The translations under genes and the position numbers were made by a program. The notes beneath the pieces were generated by a model that saw nothing but the letters and a program-made list of their open reading frames with translations, made no database searches and had not been told where the DNA came from. Below, piece after piece: positions 25,301 through 38,400 of a stretch of DNA of 64,000 nucleotides (within the stretch, counting starts at the first letter, position 1; every line of letters starts with the position of its first letter). Source of the DNA: Alentia gelatinosa (lineage: Eukaryota; Annelida; Polychaeta; Phyllodocida; Polynoidae); the NCBI GenBank assembly GCA_950022655.1, contig OX465579.1:79123193-79187192 (forward strand). The letters run 5' to 3'.

Positions 25301-28300
25301 CATGCAAGTGTTAGTGATTGAATTGATTCTCTAAGATCATTGTTTGGTTTTCTAGAATTCTCTGTGTGCAGGGACAAACCAAGAATTTTGCAAATTTAAC
25401 CCCTTCCCTCTCCCATTCCTTTCCGCCCATGTACGGAAAAAATGAATGGCAATGGTCCGGACCGCAGGTACATTTCTTTGATTTGCCTACTACTCGTTTC
25501 TTTTATTTCAAACGAAAGCTCGGCCATATAGTGTTGCTTATCATTTCACCAATAGTAAAGTTCACAGTAAGCAAAGAGAAGGGGTTACTAACTTGCATGA
25601 GGTAGTTTACATTGAAAACCGAGGAATAGTTCAATTGACCAGAAGGTGTCACAATCGTGATATTAAAGGCAAAATTAAGTTGTTTTTCATCATTTCTATT
25701 TTTATGGATGTGAATTTTAATGAGGTATGATACCTTTGATCATTCTTGTTCTTGTAGAAATCTTTCAGCTGTCGTCACATGGATCTGTCGAATCCGCTAT
25801 TTATTGGTATCAGTCAAATACATATTTAGCCATATATTAGTGGATTGCGATAAAGTGATGCTAGGTCTAATATTCTGCATTTGATGACTATATATAGTGT
25901 GAGAGGCCATAGTTACTCTACCTAAAAGGGGAGACTGCCTATGAGCAATTAGCATTACAGAACACCTTCTACTTGAAAAGCCCTTACAAACTTATTAGGT
26001 AGCCACAAAATATGAAAAACTAATGTGTCAGTTCACCTAACTCTAAGAGCAGCTCATTTATTCGACGTTCCAACAGCAAAGAACATATATGGTATTTGCG
26101 TATAAATGACAATACGTAAAACAGGTTCCTTCTGTCTCAAGGTTGCGAGTAATTAAATTTGGATGCTGGTAATGGAGGAGATCACCACCTTTCGTTTTTG
26201 CAGCTGACACTGTTTCACATAAAACAGCTCAGTCCCCTTTGACGACTCCTTTTTCACTCTCTGTGCTAAATGATACCAAGAACCACACGTTCACTTAAAA
26301 CACCAGGATGTAACATTTATCCCTGATACATATACCGGATGCAGTTTGCCACGCTGTACTGCAAACTATGTCACATTCCACTGTATCAATGATTGCCATC
26401 TTCCGAAAAATTATGCTTCACATTTCTGAACCTAGTTTCATCACTATGAAAGTATCTAACATGAATCTATATCAATTTGTGCTACATCCCAATCGGATAT
26501 CATATAGTGCCTAGATATAATACACAATAACAAGGTGTGATATACACTGGCTTAATTGATATTTAACATCTCTCAAACTAGGTTAAACCAAGCGAGATAA
26601 AGTTCTAATTCGGAAATTCACCACTTGAGTGGATCACTGATTGGTATTACGTACGTGATCAATGGAGGGCACATAGTGCACCCTAGTTGCATGGCCATCC
26701 ACTATAGGAATGGGGCAGCTCCAGCGAAACCCGTGAAGAGGGCGCTTCTACAATCGGGGGACAACTTGAATTATAATCCATAGATAAGCTGACCAGCTAG
26801 GAGATGTTACTGTGAAGAAGGTTACTTTTTACACATATATACATATATCATAATCGGAGACTAAGGTAGAACCATCATTCTTCAGGATTCGACAGAGAAT
26901 ATAAATTAGTAAACTAACCGAGACATGTGACAGTAGCAACATCCAGTTCTGAGCATGTCATGGTCATGGAGTAGTATATGGAAATGAGGCAGACTCAGGT
27001 TCTATATGTACTGACCTGAATAATGAAGTGATTCGTGCAGTGATGGTAACATAATGGAAAGTGATATAAGATCGTCTGCAACTTCGGTTGGTTGAGAGGG
27101 AGATGGTTTGAGTGGTCTGATAGAGAAAACTAATTATTGTGGAGAGTTTTAAGTGACAGTTAGGCTATGAAACCTCTGAATCTAAAGATATTATCAGGAG
27201 TGTGCCTCGTGATGTAGCGTAGGTGTAAATTGGAACTTAGGTGGAATTCAAATATTTAGAACTCAATGAAATTATTCTCAAAATTGAACTTCAAAAGTAG
27301 ATAAACATTTTGCAGCAGACAATGGGATACTGTCCACGTTTCCCCAATAGGGCTTATCGAGGAGTATCCACCAAATGCCACAAGAAATACACCATGAGTT
27401 TCCTTGATTACCACAAGATGCCTATTGCATTGTCCTTTCTCGATTAGGGCTCATCATACTCTATCTTGGTTAACTCAGAACAACTTGTGCGGCATCATAA
27501 AGCATATGAGGTTTACTATTTTGAAATGATGATCAACTGAAATATTATGTCTTTTAGAAGATTCCTGTTACTCTAATAATACGCCTTCTAACCACTCTAT
27601 ACTGAATTTCTCTCAGCCCTATCATTGGTATTTACTATAGGGGACTAACATTGAATTTACGCTCACGGCATATGAAGGGAGAGGGCAAGGGAGAGGTTTA
27701 CAAATTTAACAAGGGCATCGTATAACCTATAGTTAATTCGAGCGGCTGTCTGCCTTACTTGCTGTTTTGGTGAACGGGAAAGGTCATTGGCTCTATACTA
27801 CAACTGTGCCTCAGCGAATCACAATTAAGGTCAAGGTCGGGAGTAATCTACGTTGTTCATGTTGAACCACATTGTGAAAGTGATCAATAATACATTTCTG
27901 AGTGATTTCCGGTTGATATATCCAAAATCCATGCCATGCCTCGTGAATAAATTTTTAACCTACAAACAATCGAGTCGGCCTATGAAATATTTTGTATATT
28001 GATTTCCCGTATTTTACACGTTATTGCACTAGTTTTGTTTATAAATACATTTACAAAGTACTGTGAAACAATAAAACAAGGTATGTTCTGCGTTTCTAAT
28101 ATCTAGCCCTTCAGACTGTCTGAGTGCTAATTTCAACCAAGAGCAATCCACATGGGGCAGCATGACGATGTCGGTACTTCATCATGCCACCACTTAAAAC
28201 ATGAGTTACAGCCTAGCTTCAGATACTCCAGTAGCTATAAATAGGTGTGGGCAACTCCATTTATGATCAGCTCAGATCAAAGTCCCGTCTGCCGTGCTAC

Positions 28301-31300
28301 TTTGGTGCCACTAGGTAAACACTACATAGCTTTCAAGAGGTCCTTATCAAACCCCATCGGATGCAATATATGTAATATCATTACGCCAACATCCTCTATT
28401 ATCGCCCACTCCTGGGAGCACGTGTAAGCCCTACATCAGAGGCAGCTGTACAGAAGGCTGGTGAGATATAGGTCTGGTGAACAGGGCAGAAGTATGCGAT
28501 TGGTGGGAGGGGTGGGGGTATAGGGCTATGACTACGGGCGCTTCACTTTACCCCGGTTGGTCTAACTGCCTACTGGAGCTGTTATTGATTTCTCCGGGCG
28601 AAGGCGTGGTGGCGGGAGCCTCGGCCCCCGCGCGGCCGTTGCGGGAACCAGTGTTGAGGCCGGCCGCCGCCAATAGCGCTGTTTGCACTGAGCGGCGCCG
28701 CGCGTACTTTATTATAGAGCGTGGTTTGTGAGAGCAGCCTGCATTATAACACCGACCTTGTTAACCGTTGGCCTCGTTTGTTTGTGCCTGACCTCCGAGG
28801 GGTTGGGAAAAGCAGACGACTTTTAGCAGCTTATACTGGTACCACTAAGATACGCTCACTGACCGTCATCAGATCGATATGTTTGCAGGTTTTAGGCCGC
28901 ACAGTTCCCCACAGCACATATCAATAAACCACCTACGCTATATACACAAGGAATTGGTAGATTGTTTATACTGACAAACCTCACATTGTCGATATCTTTT
29001 TACCTAGGTATTATATTCCACCAGATATTAGACTCACAAAGTCTTAGAAGTTGGCCGAGGTGTCATATTCAATCAAAGAGATGAATTCTACAGTAGCACC
29101 TGGTGCTCAAGAGATGTCAGAACCTGATTGAAACAAAAATAGGTGGAGAAAAGAAAAGACGGAGTGTCTTTATAAATAAGGCAATTTCACCAAGTATACA
29201 TAGACATGTGTGAAGTTGTATTGGAGAGAATGATGGGTTTTTTTATCCAACAAGGACAAAGGCAAATTGAGTATAGCATGAAGAACGCTAATGCGAAACA
29301 GATTCAATAAATGTTATCACTGCATGTGCGCTTGAAGATAACCGTTTACAATTTCAACGAGGCCATATCGTTCGCCCACTGCGCACATTTCACTGCTAAA
29401 ACCTGCCACACGCACATCAGCTACACTATCCTGATGTAACACGAAAATTACCGGCAGCATTTCCAAAGGCTTATCTCACAATAGACGACCTGCCTATGGG
29501 ACTGGGACATGGGGGTCTATTCGATGAAAACGAGGGTTGGAAAAAGGAGCAGAACGACATAGTGTTCAATTACTGATCATCAGGTGAGCGAATAGCGGGG
29601 TCCACTGGGACCCTCCCCTACAGCTCGCCCTGCTCTGCAGAGACGCAGCAGGCGGATATAGACCCATCGATTTGTCCACCTGCCAAATTCTCCTTTCCCA
29701 CCCACGCCATCCGGATAAAGGGCCCTGAAACTGCCTCCCAGACACCTATATGTGCGTTAGTGGGTACTAGACCTCGGCCCGCCAGTCGTTTACTAATTGT
29801 AGGATAAAACGTAGAATGGGGGACACCCTGGAAAGCCGATTGCTCTTTTACGGCCACTCACAGCTCACAATAGGATCCAATTCGGAGATAAGGCTTCGAC
29901 GTTAAGTCTCAATCCCAATCATCAAGTTTAAGCTGCGCTTTTCGAAAGAAAGAGAGCAACACAGAAGTATAATGGGTATCGCTCTAGCGCATGCCAACTG
30001 CCTTCAGGTCTTGTTATTTAGTTGTACTACATTGTGTTTCTGCCATTTTCTACCATAACCTTAGACTCGCTCTGGCTACAATGTAACCTTGCCTATTCCT
30101 ACGGCGTAGAACACCGCCAACCAAACATCCAGCTTACCAACAGGCAAAGTATTTTGTAAAGTGACGGATGGGGAACTATCGATGGATCCTGCTTATTTCA
30201 TTAGTTCGGAAATAGTCTGGGGCTGATATTGCTGAATTCTCTTTTTTATACATAAAATCTCTTTCCGGCCATGAAATCGGCCTCAATCGTATTGAAAACC
30301 CTCCGGCAGTGGTTCATTGTGATGCTAACCGTAATGCATATTGCTGCGTCGAACGACTAAACCCCGTTTAAAATGACCCTCATCCGATTTGGCCATTGAT
30401 ACAGGAGCCTTAGTCTAAGCTATATTGTACCGATACTATCCTTGAACTACGATCCTGAGGACGTAACCCCAAGGTCATTGAGTAGATAAGCCCCATAAGC
30501 TGGGTGACATAATATCATGAAAAATCACAAAATTTCATATGATTGTTTATATGGCATGAGTTGTCTTCGTGGCAAGATATCACGAAGCGAAACTGAGTGA
30601 TATCTGTACCCGAAGACAATGAATGGCATATAAACAATTATATGAAATTGAGTGATGTTTAGATTTTATCCTACCCTGTTACATGTTTTTAACTTCATAT
30701 GTCACCAGTGGCATATAAATCTGTTATGCCATAACCGTGGCATACAGTTACACCATGTTAAGTCTATGGAGATTAATATGCGGGGTAGGATAAATCACTT
30801 CTCCTGACTAACGCGAGGTGCACTAATTCATACTTTATTGTATAGAATCTATTTTATCAAATATCACAGTGGAGGGGTAATTTTGAAGTTGACAGATACC
30901 CATTATTTTTTTGGTATTTTTATTTTTAAACTCATAATTACAGAACAAAGGGTATTATACATGCTGCGACATTCAGAGGAAACTTCCATTGGTTATTATA
31001 TTTTACGTGAAATTTCCATCATTATGAGAATAACCTAGATTATGAGCAGAGCTAACCTATACATCATGTAATCTAAATCTCTTCTCTAGCTATACGTATG
31101 ATGAACGATAAATGTCACAGCGCCACGACTTTATACTCTTCCCTATGGCAGAGTACCGTGTTCCAAGCGATACAAAGGACAAAGGGGCCAAAGAGGGCTC
31201 CCATTTCCGCATGACAAGTATTTTCCTGTGTGCCAAAAGCATATAGAAATATCCCATTCGAAATCGTGGCAGATTGCATGGGTTTGTTGTTGTATGTCCC

Positions 31301-34300
31301 ACTCACATTGCACAGGCATACAGCCAAATATATGCATCTTGCGCAGACAGTATGGCACACCAGTGCATGGCACACTGAAGTTGTGTATGCACGAGAGCAA
31401 GCGGGTTGTTCCGTGATATACCAAAAAAAAGAGAGAAATGCAAGCCGTTTTCTTTCTGGAGAAGCATATACTCATCGCCTTCTCAACGCAACTTACGATA
31501 TTCAAAAAGTATCACTAATGGCCTCGTCATCATTAAATGATACTGCCTTTCGTGCAAAAATTCCAGGTATAAAAACACATACGGCTCTCCTTGGTTCAGA
31601 AAGACTATGACCTGTGTATGGGAAATTTGCTATTCCAAGCCACCGGTACTTATCCTGTCCAAGGTTGCGTTCATTGGTCCGAGGTGACAGCTCCTTTAGC
31701 CGCGAGAACGACCCTGTGACGTCAGCAGGCGTAAGGGCAATAACGGCCATGATGCAGACCAGACCAAGGCCTGCATTGAACCAGGCATAACGAGAATCGA
31801 TTTGGGATTGATATATAATGTATGGGACAAAGAATCGGCCACTCAACGTTCGCTCCATGTATAGAGATGAGGACTGGACTACATCAAGCTTCAACATAAT
31901 AGTGTCCGAGGTGTGTTGTGACAGGTTATTCTAATCACAGGCTCGTGCTATTACAATCCATATACCGACCAACGCTCATAATGGTATATAGATTATGTGT
32001 TATACGTATTATTATGCTTAATAGTTGTACCTTGTGTGGAGTAGAACATAGTGGCCAAACGGCGAGCCTTATTTCCCCCCTTGAATTTCAGTGGTCGAAT
32101 GGGCGAGTTGATTGCCCGTGCTGGCAGGGTCCGGTCTACTTAGCCTACGCTGACATTATCACTCCGATTCTTGCCAAATGTCTATGCATGGTAATGTATC
32201 GAAATTACTTTCAGCTAAAATCTATGCGGAAATCTGAGGAGATCGTTAAATAGAAGTCATTATAATTGTGCAAGAAAAAAACACCGGAGAGAGGCGAATA
32301 GAAGTACAAGTAGACACACGCTGGAGTAGAGAGTTAAACATTTTGAAACCTTTCTCAAAACTTAAAACCCTTTAGATAATTGCTGTTTCTCGGTATATGC
32401 ATTATCAGTTTTCGGTTTCTACACGTTCACATTATCTTCAATACTGGTACTTACATTCCCCGTAACGTATTTTGGCAGTTCGTGGCGTGAAGTATAAACA
32501 AGCGTAGGCAACCTAATTGAGAAATAAAGCATATTTACATTATCTTTGAATAAATGATGACAGAGAAACTGACTACGAGAGTCAGAATTCCGGAATTTCT
32601 CGAAACTTCGAGATTCCGCCACCCGAAAATAGTTTCCCTTTATTCCCTTTTTCACATGAACGTCTACCGCCGAAACAAACACAATGCTCATATCCTTACT
32701 CATCCAAGTGAATAACATGCATCATTCACAACACAGGCGCCTTCAACTCCGCTCCACTTGCTACAAGTCATAAAGTTTAATTATTGGCTAGTGGCTTTTA
32801 GACCAATGATTTCACGCCGCAATTGTCACTACCAAATGAAGAGGGCCCAATGGGACCCTACACCTGCAATCTGGCGTTCAGCTTCCACCTGGTGTCGCGT
32901 GAGGAGACATCGCCTGCTGATCCCCGGCGTGTCAACCCCCATGGAGGCTGATCGATGGGTACCAGTCAGTCATGCACGTGATGCGGCATGGCACGCTTGG
33001 CGGGAAGCAGCAGACGACATTGCTCTCGCGGCTGACAGTAGCCCAGCCACTGATGTTGTGAACACGTTTTCTGCACTCATGCAGTCCACAAAAGCCTGTC
33101 CTTCGTATGTGTGCAAGATAGGATCAGATTTTCCTTCCTTCAGTAAATATGTTGCTTAAAGACCCAGCTCTGGTTGGGCCTTAGGGTTACCAACTTCAAT
33201 GTCACCTGGGGCAAATGTAGACATATTGTCGGGGCTGTGTCTGTTTACAGTGGTGCGAATTGTTTGCTTTGCACTTAGCCCAATGGACAAGTCGTGTTCA
33301 ATTACAGAGCTGCCTTTACCGTTCTCTTCTTTCAGAATATTGTTATATACCTATGGACGTATCTATTACTTATACCGCCCACGCCTACCCATATCATATT
33401 AGCCGGATGTAACACTATGACTTATGGGGTGCAGCAATTCAGTCAACATTAATGGCGCGTAATACTTTGATATTTTACGGTATAATTACGAAAACTTGCT
33501 GACTGAAGTTGTACGTCAAAAATATTCGGTAAACCTGTCAATACGATTAGACCTCTACCTTCGACAGCGGGATGATATGATTGACAATGGTACGACGCAT
33601 ATTTGATGCAAAATTAGAGGGAAAGTATATTCCGGTGAGAGAAAGGCAAAGTTACGAGGTAAGGCTTGGAAAAATTACTGCCCAAGGCCTTGGCCACGGG
33701 CAGTAATATTTCCAAGCCTTACGGAGTACTCACCTGTACTTACCGAGTACTCACCTGTCCTTGGTTTTCCCTATTCCAATATACCTTGAAATATCGATAA
33801 GAATGGTTATTTCTTTACCTACAATAGTCAAAGAACCCATCCCCAACCTTATCAAGTCACTCCAACTGCTATGTTTTCATCCCGCCTGTTTTCTTCCCAT
33901 TTCATAGCAATGATGTAGGTTGCTATACAACATCGTCACGGCGATGTTATAGCCGCATCAATGTTTACAGTTTGCAGGCTCCCAAATAGCGGTGATCACA
34001 ACCTCGATGATTATTCTGATCATTTAATGCTTTTGCATTGATGTCCAACATGACATACTTCGATTATTAGTTGTTACATAATTTTTGCTACTACAGGGAG
34101 TTTTTAAACCACCCGGTAAGGCCTGAGTTGGTACTATCCGCCATTTTTAAATTCACCGATCGTAGGTTTTGGTCACATGTCAACCTAGGGCAGTAAAGGC
34201 AAACCTAGGGCAGTGTATACAAGTTATTCCACCCCTAGCAGCGTGTTGTAATCATAGAGTGTTCGCCAATAGGTATATAGGAATACAGTAAACCTGCTTC

Positions 34301-35421
34301 CTTTAATATATTACCGGAATTGTGTATACCGTTTCATATGGAGCCTGAATGTTGAGAGAAATGTATAGATAGCTTAATGATACAACACTGAAGCTACCTT
34401 TCATAACAAGCAGTCTGATTACATGTTCATGTGAATTGATCTTTAGGCCCGACAATGACGCTCAGAGCGGATACGATCGAAGTGCTACTACCATTATATT
34501 TCTGACCATGCATTGTTAATCCCCTTCACAATATCGATACAGAAGAGTTGAATAATTACCTATCTGAAATTTCCAGCCATTTCCTATACATGTAATCCGC
34601 CCTCAACGAGTTGATTTATTAATCTTCTATTGGACATCACCGTTATAAATGGTATTGATTTAAGAATGATCACAAGGTAACTCGAAGATGAATGCAGCTA
34701 TCCGAGTGACCATCTATCTATTGAGCAGGATCAGGTATGTAAATAGCATAGCAATGATAGGCAGTTCCCTAGAGAGGGGATGTCTTCTATTGAACTTCTG
34801 CCAAAATCCATCCCCTCCAAGTCGGTGTTTACCATAGATAAACACAGATCATAGAGCAAACGGAGACCTTAGTGATTTTAACGATATTGCTAGGAAATCG
34901 AAAGTAAATTCCTAATCTACACAAATATATATCATTAATGTGAGACTGAACCACCAAATCCAAGAAATATTTTGATAGGATTTGGAAATGTGCATTGATT
35001 GCGATAATTAAAGAAAAAGGGAAGACGGAGGTGAATTAAAATCCTATAACATAACTCAACGAGGGTCCTTCAGCTAGTCTTGAAGGGTCCATAGAGTTTA
35101 CTCTGCGACCCATCAACTATTCTCAATACTATTAGACGGGGATCGTATTAGACCCAGCACATCGCCTGTGGAGGGATATGCCATCTCTATAGAGGTGAGA
35201 TGGCCCATTCAATTATCCCCAGAGAACATTCTCCTCATTAGGCTGCTCTGAGGGCTGATATTAAGCTCTGAATCCCACTGACGGATTATTCATCGACCAT
35301 CTCTCCTAGAGGGACCCGCATCAGCACAACACCTACAGAGGTTATATTAGATATGACACTGTCAATGAGGAATCTAGTTTCTAAGAAGATATGACGTAGA
35401 ATACGACATGTTATGATGGCC

Positions 35422-35453
<32 letters not shown>

Positions 35454-38400
35454 GAGGCAATTTCCCGCCGGTAACAGGTAAGAACTATTTTGTTAAGGTT
35501 AAATGTCGGGTACCATTTATGCTGTTAATGCCAGACTGTTACAGCGTAAACTCATATTGCTTAGCCAGAGGGAATATGGCCAGGAAAATGATTTGTTGCA
35601 CACAGCATACAAGATCAAGGAGAAGATCAGTTATATCACGCATTAGCATACTAATCACATGCTGTTGACTTCTGGATCATCAAATCTGTTGTTACGATCC
35701 ATTCAATAAGACTGAATACGTAAGGCTCAATCTATGTGAATTTGTCATGTGCGAAACGCCGAGAATACTCGCCAAATATGTTCACCGGTACATCGATTAG
35801 ATGATGATAGGTGTATATTCAAAGGGTCTAATCTTGGGTGACATCTTCATAAATTGACCCATTGCTCAGAGGAATGCTCATAAACCGTTCGTTTATCCGG
35901 TAATTTGTGAATTAGATGTGTTGCGTGGTCGTGAGCGGTAGGGTGTCGATCACAGCCTATTAACTCGTAACTTTATCATTGTTCAAACGAACATCATTAT
36001 TTGGAAAGAAAAGGAACAACATAGATTCTAATGTTGGCGCAACTTATATCAATCGCATACCACGATTTACATGCTTCATACAGACTGGTAATGCCATCTT
36101 TCTGGTGGTTAGGTTTCTGACACAACGTTACGCCATGACTATGGGTTTTAAGTCACCCCATCCTACTATCATTCTGTTATGTGTAATACAATTCTAACTA
36201 CTCCCCTTGTAGCGAGTAAAATAACTAAAACGGCATTAGCTTCGTCGAACAACGGCAGCTGGTCTGCTGACGTCATATTATGCAAATTCATCTGGTTAAA
36301 ATCTCATTAGTGACCATAGAAGGGGTTTAACATGACTGGTAGCGTGCTAAGCTAATCAGAATATACCAATTATATGAATACACGCATCAATTTTCTACTG
36401 GATCATGAATAGTTCAATATGGTATTGTAACCTCAAGATATCTGTTATCTGCTACAGACAGCATATTTCAGACCAAGCGAGAAACAGACTACATAAGATG
36501 ACACTGTTTATCCTGACCAAGGGACTGCTTTGATAGCTTATCTAACCTAACATAGATTATCCACCCAGCTCCATGTAGTTCTCCTAATCTAAAACGAGAT
36601 GAGGACATCTGATGTTTCGAAGACACAGTCTGCCTACGCCGCCAGCCAATCATCCTTTGAGTTACCAGCCGCTTAACTAATTACTGCTCATTTCGCAGCT
36701 CATTAAGTGCCTGCGTGTGGCCGCCGGTAATTAATTATAGTTGTCAATGTGGCGGGCATCGACTGAAAATAAAACCAAAACTCAAAAGAAGTGACTATCA
36801 CGGAGAATTGAGTTCGCCAACAAGGTGGTGGACACGTTACTAAACCATCGGTTGAATGCTTTGACTGTGGCAATCAGGTGGACAAATCCGGTTCGTAGTT
36901 ATACTAGTCCTATGTGATCCGACATATTCGTCGATTGTCAGCTTAGGCTCTTATTCCAAAATAAACTAACATAAAGCAAGATGATTCCATTTGGATAAAA
37001 TTACAACAGGTTCTTTGTAAAAAGGACATTATCTCTGATTCCACCGGGAAAACATTTTTTTGGACAATAGGCCCCAGCTGGCCTTATCAATATGGAAACC
37101 TCTGTGGTGGAGCGAAAGCGGGGTTAGATGGCTCTGGGTCCTGTAGGCGCCAACAATACCTTCCTGATTGCTTCCTAGTCGACTTCACAAACCTGCGCAC
37201 TCCAACGCCACGAGGAACAGGGAAGGTAAGATAGGTGAGCCATTGAGGCTTAGTCAATGGCATCTGCATCTTATGAATGACAATGAGAAGAAGAGTCTAT
37301 TGAAATAATATGAAGTGAAGGGCCGGTGATGTAATATCTTACCACGACAGTAAACCATTGACAGATGCTAGCTACCGATATTTATATCACTGCTACATGG
37401 GTAATTCTCAGGCTTTCTGGTAGAATCTATGCTACTTTAGGCCATGAGGTAGACCTATAATTAATTCTCATTCAAAATCGAACATTTTAAGTAGTAGTAG
37501 ATCCCTACGTATTCAAATGTACAATTGACCTGAGACTGATGTACTTTGTTGGACCAAAACCAATAGCTTATTAATAACACCTCCGCGGATAGATTTTATA
37601 CTATGCATATAGAAGTCGAACCAGATAGGATGTGAGTAATTGCGTTCAATTGATACATTCCTCTCGTTAGAAATCTATGAAGTCTTACTAATAGCCATTC
37701 CTGATTCAATTAAGTAGTTGTGGCTAGGACTTCCCTATCTCACTACAGGATCTTCACACAATACTTGTCAGATGCAGATAAGATTCACTTTGCCTTTGAT
37801 CCAATTAAGATCGTGGTTAACATTTTCCAAATCTACCTCGCAATCCCCTTAGGCTATTCTAGGATAAATGCAGAAAATTGCGCATCTATCATTGAACAAA
37901 CTAGACAGGCCTATCGTTTTACTGCTTCCTGATCCATTTGTTTATTACGGATTCTTGGACCGGTTAGTGCTAAAAGCTTATACTTGGTCGTATAGTTGTG
38001 TAATCTCTTCACTGGTCACACAACACCCAGTCCACTGTGGCTACTCAAGAAATCCACGTCCTCGGTTCATGCCCATGACATTTGAATACCGATTATGTTT
38101 CTCAGGATATATCCCCCTTATGACTCACTACCCCAGAAACACCTCTCGAGGTTAAATCCTTTCAGGGGTCCCCAAAAAGAAGCATAAAATGGTTCCATCA
38201 AGATTAGAAAGAGAGGGTGTCGAAATTCCAAATGTGAATCCTAGTATAATTGTGTTGAAAAGGTAATAGGCATAGTCCGTTCTCCTGAGCATATTAGAAA
38301 GTTCATGCTACGTTTACACCATCTTGCACACAATAAATGAATGTGGAGCTTAATATTTTATTGGTTTTCTCCGCTCTGCCCCAAATATCCCATTGCCTTA

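Noticed and set aside
28721..28927. GVGKS in a short frame, suggesting a P-loop
   Set aside because: The preceding part of the P-loop (GxxxxGK) is absent, nothing else resembles a GTPase, and there are no matching splice signals.
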